From Trochalopteron elliotii (Eukaryota > Chordata > Aves > Passeriformes > Leiothrichidae): a DNA stretch of 64,000 nt. The stretch lies in NCBI GenBank assembly GCA_024734555.1, contig JANPWX010000452.1:1160223-1224222 (forward strand), given 5' to 3'. The notes beneath the pieces were generated by a model. That model made no database searches. It was not told where the DNA came from and worked only from the letters and a program-made list of their open reading frames with translations. The translations under genes were made by a program, and so were the position numbers. This document shows, piece by piece, positions 10,594 to 23,300 of this stretch (the first letter of the stretch is position 1; each line of letters begins with the position of its first letter).

Positions 10594-13500
10594 GCTGTAA
10601 TCCTGTTGTCTTATTCGATGATTTTTCTGGGAGCTTTACTGTTCCAAAGCCTGTGAGATAGAGTGTAATGTGATTATCTGATTAGCTGTTTCTTTTGAAG
10701 CACAGCATTTTCATGAAATCAGGACAGAACAAGTGGTACTAGAGCTAATACAAGGGCTCTGTGAGAGCTGGTTCTCAGTGCATACTGGGAGCTCTGTTTG
10801 CAAGGCATCATTCTTCTGGAATCTAATTCATGCTTGGTGAAGCAGTGTGGGATTTCGTAGCTCTCAAAGGCGTCATTTTTATACAACCCAAGGCAGTTGT
10901 TTTTCTATAAAACAGATATTGGAATTCAGCAAATTAACTACGAAGCAGATTATGTGGTTATAGAAGTGCCTATAAAATAACATCATTTATTTCTGATTTT
11001 CCTTTTGCTTATTACCTGTAGTTGTGATTGCCAGTAGTAGTAGAAGATGATGATGCTATATATGTAGAAGCTCAAACAGACTAAGATTTTTTTTTTTTTT
11101 TGCTAAATTTCACAATGTATAGGCAAAACACAACCAAGAGCAGATTTAGAGTTCACTTGAACAAAGGTTGCATGTCATTGTAAAGTCTGAAGGGGGGGAT
11201 GGGTAACACCTGAGCAAAGAGTGATAGTTTGCAAGCTGCTTCCCACCCCTTCCAGCAGCAGGTGAGCCACATCTCTGCACAACCAGTGCTTTCTTCAAGT
11301 GTGTGGGGGGCATCTTCCTCCTTAGAGCTCTGCCCAGCAGAATAATCTGGGCCCAGCTCTGAGACAGGAGGTTATTGCAGACCTCAAACACCATTAAAGT
11401 TAATCTTAATTAGGTTCCTGTAAATGAAGATGATATTTTCAGCATAGTTTATATGAGCTATTTTGTCTGGTAACCATGTATGTTATTTTAGATAACACTT
11501 TAAAGGTTTATATATGAAATAATGATAAGACATGAATATTATATTCTACTAACTGTGTGACTTACTGTTTGCCCTTAACTTGGTAGTGTGCTAATCTTTT
11601 CTTTAAAGAAATGAAAATCTGGATATTAGAAACTGACAGGCAAACTGTGAGATGAAGGGACAGCCTTTACATTTTCTAAATGTGAATTCATATATGTTTG
11701 CTTTTGGTCAAATTCCTCAAAGCAGCGAGAGTCTTGGCACAGGGCAATGAGTGCAGATTTGTCACTGAATTAACCACCCTTATCTGTGCTACAGGTATCA
11801 CTTTTTCTCAGTTTCTCCACCAAAGACCTGTCTTTTACCATTAATTATGCAAAAATGATACATTTTTTAGATTGCATCTAGGGGCAGTGGTTAGAAATGA
11901 GAGAGATTATTGGTGATTTCCTCTTTTCCTGGAAGAGCAGAGTCAACAAGAGCCTCCTTCCGTTTCTTAAAGGCTGTAAGGTTATTAACTGTACCATTAG
12001 TTTTGGAGAACACCTGTTTAAATAAAATTTGTCCAAGGTATATTATGCTTTTATTAAAAACAGAAATCTTCCTGTTTGTTGTTGTAAATAAAACACCTTT
12101 TGGGTGTGTGCTGGCAGAACTGAATGACCTGAGCACTCCTAAGGCTGACTTAGATCCTGATTAATACCCTAAGACTAGTAACTATTGAAAAAACCCCTCA
12201 TAAACCTCATGTCGTGTTGGTAAGCAGAACAAAAACTGAAGTCCTACAAATGACTTCATATATTTTCAAACATGAATCCATGGGTCAGCAAATTTACAAT
12301 ACAGTGCAGGTTATAAGAACAATATATTTTTCCTACATGCAATGGGTTACATGTATAAAGGGAAAATTCCTTCTGTGTTTAAACAGTTGAAAAAGAGATT
12401 AGTTGCAGTTTCATAATGGGTCTGTCAAAGAAGAAACGACAGCTACAGATTTGGCTTTCATTGCCCTCCAGACAATTTCAAAGTCCTGCTTGTTCCAGTA
12501 TCGTGACAGGAGAATGGCATCACAGTTAATACTCACAGGTGTTTGACCATACAGATTAACCAATGACTGCATGTTTATATGTGTAATGTGCATTACAGAA
12601 CAATAAAACATGTGAAATGTCTTCTTGCACATCAATCTCAAATTTTTGCTCTCAGAACATCTGCTTTCAATTCATGTATGGATCATATAATTTAACAATC
12701 ATTAGCTAAGTTGCTCATAACTTCTGATAGCAAAACAGAGCAGTTATGAAAGCAGCTACTGCTAACCCAGGAGACAACTTGCTGTTTGTGCTAGTATTTT
12801 CAATATCAAGTAGATATTCTGCCTTTTTGTTTTTCAGTTGCTCTAAGTTATTGAGAAGCAAACATGACAAGAACAAGTAGCAAAAAATGTTTGTTGTTTA
12901 AAAATCTGAACACATAAAGTGCCAAGAAACATGCTACTTGTTAGTGAGAGGAAGAACATATTGTAATGCATTAATCTGGAGGAATCAGAAGAGATATTCT
13001 ATTCTATTATTTCTAAAACTGAAAATGCCAAAAATTGGAATAATTTACCAAAAAAAAGAAAAAAAATCCTCTATTGGCAAGAAGTCAAGCAGACGCTGCA
13101 ATGTTATTATTGGTTCCTCTTTGTTTGGTTTATGGGAAAATAAAACTATCAACATCAGCTTTCTGACCTGGGGCTCTATTGGCTTGAGGGGTAAGGAATC
13201 CTTCTCTCAGGGTTACAGCTGTGCTGATCTTCAGACATAATTAGGAGATAATTTATAGTTAGAGGTAACTTTTTTGTTGTATAAATGGGAAAATGTAGAA
13301 AATCTGGGCACACAGTTCCTTCAAGTGTTAAATACAGGCAATAAACTCTACTATAGACAAAAATCTAAATACCAGCTGAGTCTCTCTGATTTTATTGAGC
13401 TATCAAATGAGATAATCTGAGGGAAATAAACATAGGCTGTAGTCATAGTCTGAGCAGGATGCACATCTTTTGAAGCTGTATTTGTGGACCAGGTGCAAAA

Positions 13501-16500
13501 GTAAGAGGAGTGTTCTTTTGAGAAGCTCTACCCCCACTATCTGTTCCTGTCTGTTAGTAAATGTTTGTGGAAGTACATTTTATTGTGTAGTTATGTGTGT
13601 TCTCATGAGAGCATTTAGTGGACTGGTAGCATTTAGACTAAGGAGACTTTTGTAGAAGCTTCTATTAGAATATGGAAAATTAGGAAGACAGTATTTGGAT
13701 GGCTTTTTTGGGAAAAGTGTTTGCTATGGTGGGAATATTACTGTGGAAATGAGAAATTGCAATGTTCAAATTTGTTGTCACATACCCAGGTCCAGTTGCT
13801 CCCTTTTCATTCCAAGTGTCTGAAAAAGAGGTTCTTGAAAGATAATTTTCAGAAGACTTCTTCCTGTTTAGGGTGGAATTTGTAACAGACTCCCTGTAAA
13901 TTTTCAAATCAGACCCAATGTTTGGATTGTACCTTTACAATTGTGACATTTGTACATTGTAGAATTAGCTTGTTGCCAAGTCTTGTGCTGACTGCCCACA
14001 CCAGGATGAGCATTTCTCCTGGCTGAATGAGCAAACACAGCACTCTAAGGCTTCAGATGTTGAACTCTGCTCTTAGAAACTCACAGAGCTTAATCTGGTT
14101 TTATACTTGGCCTAGGTAATGTCAGTTAGAGGTCATTAAAAAGCATCAGAATTGTGATACCTTCAGATAATGACAGTAAAACAGACTGTTGTGCCAGGAT
14201 ATTTTATGCAGCTATTCCAGATTGTATGGTAATTTATAAGTTAGTGTCCATTCTATAAATAATCACATTTTTGCTATTTACTACACTTTTAATGTTTTTT
14301 GCAACAGCATTAAAACAGCCCTAGATTTAAGTCAAGGAAATAGTTTATGCACATGTCTATACCACACTGTGTAGTCTGTGGTGCACAGTGCACCTCCTCT
14401 GAATTTACAGCCCACTGGGCCAAGCTAAGCAGTTCTTTCCTGTGGCAGAACAGCAAATGGAGAACACCCTTAATTTCTAATACTGAAAGTATTAATACAA
14501 TGGGATGATCACTATAGAACCAGCAGACTGTTCTGTATATCACAGAAATTAAACCAAAACCTTATAGGGTATTTTATTCTATGGTATGAATAAAGGAACA
14601 ATATAGAGCTTAGATAAAGTGAAAATCAATTCAAAATTAATCTTTAAATCCTACCCAAACTCAGTCCTGCATCTTGCACATAATTTTGAATGCCTCAAGC
14701 ATCTGCAGTGCAGTATATTATTAACATATGCAGGTGGGCTTTGGCTTATGGAAAATAACATTAAAGGATTCAGTGCTTTAAGCAAACACTGGACACCCTT
14801 CTGTTTCTTTTTCCCTGTAGCCTCTGAGGGCTTTAGAAACCTTGGTTAACTGGCTTTCCTCCGTGTTTGTGATGTACTTCTTATAAATATTTCCCACCTA
14901 TAACTGTGGAAAACAGCATGACAAACTAATGGAATGAGTGAGCAGCAGAGATGAAAATTGAATCCAGCCCTCAGACCTGGTTGCAGGATTATCATGGAGC
15001 AGTGTTAAATGAAAGCATTGTGAGACATCTCAGCTTTGGGATACTGAAACCTTTCATTATGGAAGAGGGGATTTGGCTCTGACAGCAGGCTGCAAATGAT
15101 GCTTGGGCTCAGCACTTCCAGTCCTGGAGTGATGTCAGGAAGCACACAGAGCTTGTTTTACCTACAGGGCAGTTCTGTTCGGTGAGGAGGAATGGGGCAA
15201 TGCTCAGTGCACTGCTGCAAACTCACCAGTGTCTTACAGCTCCAGAGCAGCTGCTGTGGCCTGGGCAATGCAGATACTACAGCCATAACCTCTGGCTGAG
15301 CCAGGTTATCTCAGGGCTGATACAAACAGCATGGATTTTCTCCAGAGAACGAACCACATAAAGGTTCCCCAGAAGTAATATCCCATACCATTCAAGAAAG
15401 CAGAAAGCCCTAATCTTTATTTTTGGTCTTTCAAATGCCACAACAATCTCTGCACTCTTAATTGAAGTGAGCCTGCTGGACAAGGAGTTCACAACGATGA
15501 CTTTTTGAGGTGAGTCATTTTGTAGCTCTTGCATCATGTTCAAAGCTCTTCCCAGTGTGCTGTGCTGCGTTGCATCATGCCAGCCTGAGCCCGGGGCCAT
15601 GGGGCCGGGAATCCCTGGGGGCAGGGGGAGACAGCCTGCTCTGGACGTGTGGGAAGTACCCTGGAGACATTCAGCCCTCAGCTGGGAAAAGTGTTGCTCC
15701 AGCACACCCTTCATCTGCTATCTAGATGACTCATATTGTGAAAAGATATTTAGTGGAATGGGAATAAGAAACTTCTTCCTTTCACTGGTCCTAACTAGGG
15801 CACACTGTAAATATGAGTATATTTATAGCTACAGAACTCAGCCTTTTACTCCACTCGTGAGAAATCTGTAGAATTAGCCTGATTCTGTGTTTATTGGCTT
15901 TTACTGCTTCCAAATAATGCACAATTTACAAATAAATTTACATTGGTTGCCTCACCTCTTCCCAGATGACAGTGCTATAATGCCCTTCTCATTTTGAGTC
16001 AAGTTCTCCATTATTAATTCAGCTACTTGTAATTAAATGATTAAATAATCAGGTTTTTTCCTCCTGAGTACCTGTGCAAGTGCATTGAAGACTGATTGAT
16101 TTAACTGGGGTCACTCAGGTATAAATTGAGCCTTAACATTATGAAGTGTGAGAAACAGAGAGGAAGAGGCTCTCTGAGAAGGGAGTAGGAGGACTTGCAA
16201 CTTTTAGCTTAGTGGATGTTTTATTGTAGTTCTAGTGGGGAGAAAAAAAATGATTTTGGAGCTAGAGATCCAAAAATTACATGGAAATTTGTGTTATTAC
16301 TTTGTCTGCCAAAACTGAGGTTCAGAGTTCAGATTTTAAATTATACGTGACAGCATTAGCTGTTTTCTATTCCCCCCCCCCCGTCTCATCATATGGGAAG
16401 AAAATGAGAATTCTTTTAATGGAATTGAAGGTGAGTAAACACTGAAGGCAATGCTGGGGGTGAGGGGTGGCACTGCACTCTTGTTGCTGGTTTTGTCAGA

Positions 16501-16725
16501 GAAGTTAACTTCTGTATATAACTTTCCTCACTGATTTAAGCAAAGGTGTTTCTGCAGCTCTTACGAAAAGATAAAATGCTTGCACAGATGTAAAGGGGTG
16601 GGAGATGGAGATGCTTTTTATTTTTCACTCAGTTATATTTTCCAATTGAATGGGTATTTTCTCAGGTTCCTGGGAAGCATTTAGGTGCGGCTCACTGCCA
16701 GAAGTGGTGGTACAGCCTGAATGGG

Positions 16726-17040
16726 TCAGTAAACTTTAATGATGTAGCAAAGCTCAGCTTTTCCTAATAATTCCTGTAGAGCGACACAGACCCTGGGAAC
16801 AGGAGATTCACTGTCCCGTGGTAAAGCAGGCGGAGGTTCCGTGCTGGGCTGGCTGCAGGGCATCAGCAGCGCTGGTACCTCCAAAGCAAGGCAGCTGGCT
16901 CCCTCTGCTGCTTTCAGCACGACCTGAGTAGTTTTAAACAAGGAGAATTTGCCTCCTCCAAGTCCTGCGGGTACCAGTATCATTGCCCCTTCTGCTTTTA
17001 ATATGGTCTTCTTGCATGGGAGGCAGCTACGGGGCTGCAC
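16726..17040 (-). other. unidentified GC-richer open stretch
   Basis: The minus strand is open for 104 codons in DNA clearly richer in GC than its surroundings. The peptide includes ILVPAGLGGGKF, which looks a little like a phosphate-binding loop, but I recognise no family. It could be a processed pseudogene or an old transposon piece. No function is claimed. Confidence 0.2.
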
Positions 17041-18178
17041 GTTCCCTCTTAGCTTAAAATCTGTGCAGACTTTTAGAGAGATGAATATATGTATTTATAA
17101 CCGAGAATCAAACTGTAATGTGGCAGCTGAGTGTAAGCATTTTAGGTAAGACCTCCATAAAACCATAATTACACCCATCTGTTTCCCTTAAGTACCCAGT
17201 AGAAAACAGTTAGCACTTATATATCTCTTGATAGCTCTCTCTCAATCTGTTGTTATGGGGAAAGAGGGAAGTTAATTTCCCCCTTTATTTTCTTTCTGGA
17301 AAAAGATAGTGCTTAAATTCAAATTTGTGAGTAAAGCAAGCTGAAAGTGTTTGTCAAAGGAGGTTGATTTGTAGATGGAGAGTGTCAAAGCAACAGTTTT
17401 TCTCAAGTCTCTCTAACTCTTATGCACCATTTATGGAAAAGAGAGAACAGGCACATTTCTAATAAAGTTGTGGCCGTATAAATAGATATTAACAATAAAA
17501 ACTCCCACATACTATTTCTTTAAAATATGAGTGGTTTAATCAAGACTTTTGGATATGAAAAGTGCTTGGCAAATAGCTGTAAACTGAATTCTCCTTGAGA
17601 AGATGCACAAATGAGCCTTGCCCTTATGGCCTGGCTGTTCTGTGATTGTTTGACCAGATTATCCTCACCTGGAGTAAATTGGTGAACACCTCAGTCCAAG
17701 AGGGGTGTGAGAGGCCAATTTCCACTGTGTCAAGGCTGATAAAATTACTCTGATACATTTTATATAGAAAAAAAAAAAGAGAAAATAACCGATTTGAGGC
17801 ATTATTGGGAAGGGGAAAAAGAATGGACTACAAGAAACTGTCTGCTTGTGGGTTTTTTACCACTTATTGATAACAATTTGGGAGACATTAGAGTTAGGAT
17901 ATTTGATACTGCACACTTTAAAATATGGTCACTCACAAGAATTTACCAAGCTGGATACTACCAAGTTCCCTAAAGGTAAGCTCCTCGTTCCTTCTGAAAC
18001 GTCCTCCTCTACCGTAGCACTTGGAAGTAGTTGTGGACTCTCAATGACTTTTGAGCTCATTTGAAGGAACTCGAGACCTTCAACAGCCGAACAGTCCTAG
18101 GACACTCCAGCTGGGAGCGGGATGAGCATGGAGAGCTGCAGCAGCGGCTTCCCAGGGAGGCTCCCGCTAACCTCGCAA

Positions 18179-18418
18179 TACCCGGGGCAGGGTCCCCCTC
18201 ATCCCGGGGATGTCCCCGGCAGGGTCCCCTCCTCCCTGAGGAGGCGTGTCCCGGGCAGGGTCTCCTCATCCCGAGCCTGTCCCGGGCAGGGTTCCCCATC
18301 CCGGGCGTGGCCCGGGCAAGGTCTCCTCATCCCGGGCAGGGTCCCCTCATCCCTGATGAGGCGTGTCCCGGGCTAGGCCTCCTCGTCCCGGGCAGGGTCT
18401 CCCGATCCCGGCCGCCAC
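18179..18418 (+). repeat. GC-rich minisatellite
   Basis: About ten imperfect copies of a roughly 20-25 base unit, near CCCGGGCAGGGTCTCCTCAT. Some copies are separated by a second element around GATGAGGCGTGTC. All + frames read Pro/Gly/Arg-rich repeats as a result, so the open frames here are artefacts of the repeat. Confidence 0.88.
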
Positions 18419-18560
18419 CTTCTCCCCGGCCGGTCCCGCGGCACCAGTAGATGGAGCTCCAGGATCCCAATTGCTGGAGGGACCGTGAAATGAGTGTCGA
18501 AGGGGCAGGCGACGCCGTGGTATTTTCCTGTGGCGCTGCCGTTTGCCCTTTGCTATGCCG

Positions 18561-18588
18561 ATGAACAACTCAGGATCTGAGAAGACAG
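18561..18588 (+). CDS. possible first coding exon (MNNSGSEKT), speculative
   Basis: Downstream of the GC island an ATG opens nine codons plus one base before AG|GTTGGC. The peptide MNNSGSEKT vaguely resembles the start of mammalian STK33 (MADSGLDKK). The leftover base fits the phase of the candidate exon at 20146. The exon is tiny and the donor weak, so chance is quite possible. Confidence 0.15.
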
Positions 18589-18595
18589 GTTGGCT

Positions 18596-18613
18596 AAAAA
18601 AAAAAAAAAAAAA
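18596..18613 (+). repeat. A18 homopolymer
   Basis: Run of 18 A next to the 3' end of the minus-strand CR1 copy. It may be a length-variable site. Confidence 0.9.
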
Positions 18614-18617
18614 TTCG

Positions 18618-19215
18618 TTAAGCGTTTCACAGAATGGTAGAACGATTTGGTTTGGGAGGGACCTAAAGATCACCGGGTTTCCATCTCCCTACCAGGTGTA
18701 GGGACGCCTTCCACCAGACCAGGCTGCTCATGGCCCCGTCCAGCCTAGCCTTGAACACGAACTGATGGGGCATCCACAGCTTCTCTGGGCAACCTGTGCC
18801 AGTGCCTCACAACCTTGAGAGATAAGAATTTTTTCCTCATGTCCAATCTAAGCCTACACTCAGTTTAAAATCATTCCCCGTTGTCCTGCTACTACATGAT
18901 CATGCAATCTGCTTCTCTGTCTCTTGTAGCTCCCTTCAGGTATGAGTAGGCTGCAATTAGGTCACCCTGGAGCTTCCTCTTCTCCAGACTGAACAAACCC
19001 AACTCTCTCAGCCTTTCCTCATAGGAGAGGTTCTCCATCCCTCAGATAAATTTGGTGGCTTCCTCTGGTCTGGCTCCGACAGGTCTCACCAGAGCAGAAT
19101 CCCCTCCCTCACCTGCTGCCCACCTGGTGATCTGGATGCAGCCCAGAATAGGGTTGAGTTTCTGGGCTGAGAGCTCACTCTGTTGGGGCATGTCTGGTCT
19201 TTCGTCCACCATTTA
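18618..19215 (-). mobile_element. CR1 LINE, 3' end copy
   Basis: Read on the + strand it gives the reverse complement of a CR1 3' end: CACAGAATGGTAGAACGATT, GGGAGGGACCTAAAGATCA, GGCATCCACAGCTTCTCTGG, GGGCAACCTGTGCCAGTGCC, CTTCTCCAGACTGAACAAA and CTCATAGGAGAGG. All are classic avian CR1 text. The copy is 5' truncated, as usual for CR1, and fades after about 19,215 (possibly up to 19,290). Its reading frame is broken. Confidence 0.93.
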
Positions 19216-19290
19216 TTGCTGGATGTCTCTGCCCAAACCATGCTTTCAAAATTTTACCGGCTGGCAGTTACACTGCAGCTCTTAATACCA

Positions 19291-20145
19291 AATTATCACT
19301 GCCAGGGCAATTAAAGATAATGGCATTTAATAAGCCTATTTTGCATGTTATGTCGATCTAAGTAAAAGCTTCTGTGCATCCATATTTAGGCTCTTACTAG
19401 AATCACACTACTGTATGATAAAAGACATCATTTTCCATCTCAGGGAACCTGTTTCCTTAAGTGTTGCTGGGGCAGGGTGGCTGGTAGCACTTTATCTGCT
19501 GTATTTCATGCCAGACCTATCCAAGACAGAAATAAGTCTCTTTAAGCCCAAAGGAGAGAAGCAGATGTACTCACCCATCACAGGATAAATATTTAGATAA
19601 AGAGCAATGATATCTAAAGCTGTATCTAAAGCTTTCCCATGGACTTTCTGTTAGTACACACTCATGCTGGATTCTGTTCAAAGCACAGCTAAGTAGCACA
19701 GAGCAGTCAGAGCTTTCTAAATTCCCCTTTCAGATAAAGAAGTTTAGATGTCACATGTCAAATGTAATCTGACCTCAGGGGTTTCAGCCTAGTCTTTAAC
19801 AGGCATTTCTCACCCTTGAGAAAATGCCTGGCTTTTGAAACAATGCCTCCTTTCAAGAACTTTGGCTTAATATTGTGGCGTGAAGGTCAAGATTGTCTTG
19901 TACTGACTGGCAGGAGCACAGCAGCTTTCACAGTTCTTCCTTTCTTCATATGTGGCTTTCACTTGTACTTAACATTTCGAACTAGAAAATGAAGAGAATG
20001 AGAAAGTATCGTTTTCTGTGTGAGGCTTTGATGTGTTTTGTCTTTTAGCCTCACTATTGTCGCATTGTCATAATACTGAATTCTTATTCTACTATTAACT
20101 GATGCCCTTTATTTGACAGGACTGTTTACTTTTGTTGGTCTTCAG
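19291..20145. other. AT-rich DNA, nothing recognised
   Basis: Only a minor local duplication (TATCTAAAGCTGTATCTAAAG, about 19,612-19,632, in part) was noticed. Confidence 0.5.
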
Positions 20146-20300
20146 TTTCTGGCAAGGTACACAATTTCGACTTAGACCTTTCAGTGGAAGGACACAGAGA
20201 CAATTCAGTGTGTCTCCTCTGTGCAGGCTCAGGCTACCAATGGAATAAACAAAGAATGGAGCTGTACGAGCCAGGCCAGCTCAACCCAGACAAAATGAAG
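20146..20300 (+). CDS. candidate orphan exon, possibly 5' part of STK33
   Basis: Acceptor TTGGTCTTCAG, donor AAG|GTAAAT, 2 nt plus 51 open codons in phase 0. The peptide holds VCLLCAGSGYQWNKQRMELY and is followed by a long open stretch past the donor. It does not match the kinase domain. Mammalian STK33 has a poorly conserved Cys-containing N-terminus, so it could be a remnant of that, but the resemblance is weak. It may also be chance. Confidence 0.25.
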
Positions 20301-23300
20301 GTAAATTACAGCACGGGCAGGCTGGGAGCAACCACCAGAAGGGCTGGAAAATGTTATATTGAAATGGTTATATTCTCAGATCTGAATAGAGGTTGTAAAA
20401 GGAGCCTGCAAATTGTATATGTGCAATTGAGCCCCAGAGGCAGTTGGCCAGCAGACAGCTGGCTGGGGACAGTGGGGCAAATTCCCCTGGGAACAGCCCT
20501 GCTTGGCTTAGGTTACACATCCTTGTCATCACCCACCCTGTATGAAGTCCTTCCACTCCTGCCCCGGTGGCTGTCAGGTGCCTGTGTGAGCTGGCTCTTG
20601 GCCTGCTTTCCTGGGGTGGGACAACATTCCAGGAGTAATGCACTTGTTTGGCAGCTGTGGATTGGAACATGAATCTGCAGTGTGGGGGTCTTAGAGGAGC
20701 CCATGTTGCTCTTGATTCACAAGCCACAGTGGTCAAACAAGCAATTTTTTCAGATGTAGCTGGAGTGTTAAGTGTGACCTCTTCTAGTGGAAGTGGCCTT
20801 TTCTCAGAGGTACCTGAGTCACTCACTGTCACCTCGGGCTACACTTGCTGTGATGTATTTTTTTTCTCAGACTGAAACTGAAGTAATTTAGAAAGGATGC
20901 CTGGAAGGACAAGAGGGAGATGTCCTAAGTAGTAGGGCTCTTCCCAAACTCTCAGGGATAGCAAATTAGCAAATGTTGAGGAATTGAAATATACTCATAA
21001 TCCATTCCTTTCTTTTTCTTCTTTTTATTTATTTATTTATTTTTTTTTTCATCACAGGAGCCATTTTCACCTGTTTTCAGGTTATTCTGGGGCTGACAAA
21101 TACATCCCCACGTCTTTATGTCTAGGAATTTCATAGTCTTTCTTCAGGAAAAAAATAGTGTCAACTATGCTGGCCTACAAGGAATGCACAATTATCTGCC
21201 TGGAGAAATGGATACATCTGCTGCCTGAGTCTTTAGAAGTTCAGTTCCTAAATGGGTGGATGTCTGAGATCTAACAGTAAATTTTGGCAAGGTGGCCCAT
21301 CTGTTTGAACTATACTGGTCTCAAAGTCCTGTGTAATATGGTGAGACCAAGAGTTGGGGAGAATGCCTTTAAGCCTGACTTTTTAAACTTCTCTTCTTTC
21401 GGACTAATTCTTTCTGAAGTAAACCTGGGGAGTCAATTGTGGGTTTGGCAGGAGATGCCAAGCTCTTAAATACACAGTGGGAGAGGCCACTGGGGTGAGC
21501 CACTTCCAGTCAGCATGAGCTGGAACTGAGTGCCCTGAGGGAGATTGCAGCACCTTCAGATTCCTATTTCATAATATATAATGAACAGAATAAAAGCACT
21601 TTTTAAAATAGAACCTTTTAATTTTTTCTTTCCTTTTATTTTTTAACTGGAAAATCAAATACATTTCAATCAGGTACTTCAGGCATTGATACCTATGAAA
21701 GAAAAATGACATTTTTTTGGCATGGAAAGAGTATTGGAAGATTTAGAAAAGAAAATGGATAGCCACTGCATGAAGGTGGTAGCATTTAATGTGGTGGTCC
21801 CCAGAGGTGCTGCACCTTGGGCTGGGAGCTGACTGGAGGCACAAGAATTGATGTGATGTTTGCTGGCTCTCCAGTGGTGATTAACTTTGGGGAAATAAAT
21901 GTAATTCATTGGAGTACCTTATATTTCATGTTCCTACTGAATGTTATAATTTAAGAATAGTACTTAGTCTTAAAGAGGTGTTTCTAATAAATGTATTGTT
22001 TTGTTGAGATTTTTCCTAAAATAAATTTATCTGGGTCTTAATAATTCCAGTGCTCAGGATTAAGGTTTCTGTTAGAGGCAGCCTATGCAGTAGCTCCTAA
22101 TGTTCTACTTCTTCCACCGAATTTTGTGAATGAAAAGAATTTTGTGAAAAACCCAAATACGTAGCACCAGGCATGGATTCACCTGCAGGATGTGTCCTGT
22201 GTGCAGGGACAGCCTTGTCCCTCCAGTCCTCAAGAACCATGAGTGGATTTCCTGGATGGTTCTGGGTTTATTTATGTGTCAAAGGTGATTTTTGGCTCAT
22301 GGTGTTTGTTTTAAATAAGTTAAAAAGTAGAGAGTTAATTTATCTTACAATTAATAAATTGTAAGTATCTAGATTTTTCTGGCGTACCAGGTGAAGATTT
22401 TGGTATTCTCTCATATTTAACAGTCTGTCTGTTTTCATTGTGAACTGAATTTGCAATAAAGTACAGGGTTTAATTTTGATAAAATTATTATTGGATAATG
22501 TGCATTGCTAACTTTCTCTGTTTGCCCATAATAATCCAGTTTATCCACATATTGCAGGAAAGGTTATCCAAGAGTTATTTGACTCAAGTAGAGTGTGTTG
22601 GCAATATGAAATGCCACCTTTTAAAATATATCTAAATGTATATTTAAATATAAACAAGTCCTTTAACTTTGCTCCTACTTTTCCCCCTCTTTCCCAATAA
22701 TGTAGCTATGTCCTGATTGTATGGCAGTACAAACATTCAGATTCCTTGATCAGATCTTCTCCATAATTGTGGAGACCTTGATCCTATAAAGCCCTTGCAT
22801 TCTTCACATAGAAGCTTTGTTTTGTTTTTTATTATTCATTTAGAGATGGAAATAATGCTTTGCAGTCAGTTTATTTTGATATTCTGAAACCAGTAAACAG
22901 TGTCCATGTCAGGGCTAAGGCACAAAGGTTAGCTGCTGAGTCTGGCTCTGTTGCATAGCTGTTCTGGGGTTAAGGTATGTACATAGTGTTCCAGATCTCT
23001 GATATTATTCATAATTCTAGAGAAAAAAAAAAAGTCAGTTTATGAAAAGCAAAAATTTTTCAAATATGTAACATTATGTCATGCAAAAGACGTGCAGTGA
23101 GAGGATTGGATTGCATCTGAGTGTTTTCCAGCATTGAAAATGTGGCAATACTTCCTCAAAATTAGTATGCTCTTCCTGAAATGCATTATTTACCAGAAAC
23201 ATGGGAGTTGTGGGGATTTGGGTTGGTGTGGTGGTGATTTTAATGCACCATCTGCCTCCCTAGACCCTAATAGCCTTTCATTTATTTCATATTCACCAGG

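Larger units (their letters stand above)
10169..18119. other. TRIM66 3' UTR and intergenic DNA
   Basis: The first few hundred bases should be TRIM66 3' UTR. Beyond that is AT-rich DNA with a T15 run (about 11087-11101), a C11 run (16372-16382) and a moderately GC-rich patch at 15,490-15,700. No exon pair with consistent splice sites was found. Confidence 0.55.
18120..18590. promoter_or_regulatory. CpG-rich GC island, possible promoter region of the former STK33
   Basis: The most GC- and CpG-dense DNA in the window, with many CCCGGG and CGG elements. It sits between the end of TRIM66 and the STK33 remnants, where a CpG-island promoter on the + strand would be expected. Much of the GC content comes from a minisatellite inside it, so island status could be partly secondary. 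Confidence 0.4.

Noticed and set aside
15277..15714. 145-codon minus-strand open frame in a moderately GC-rich patch
   Set aside because: No domain, no splice support and no recognised family; low-complexity composition explains the openness.
18057..18450. Several overlapping Pro/Gly/Arg-rich open frames
   Set aside because: Caused by a GC-rich minisatellite that lacks stops in all frames; no real protein features.
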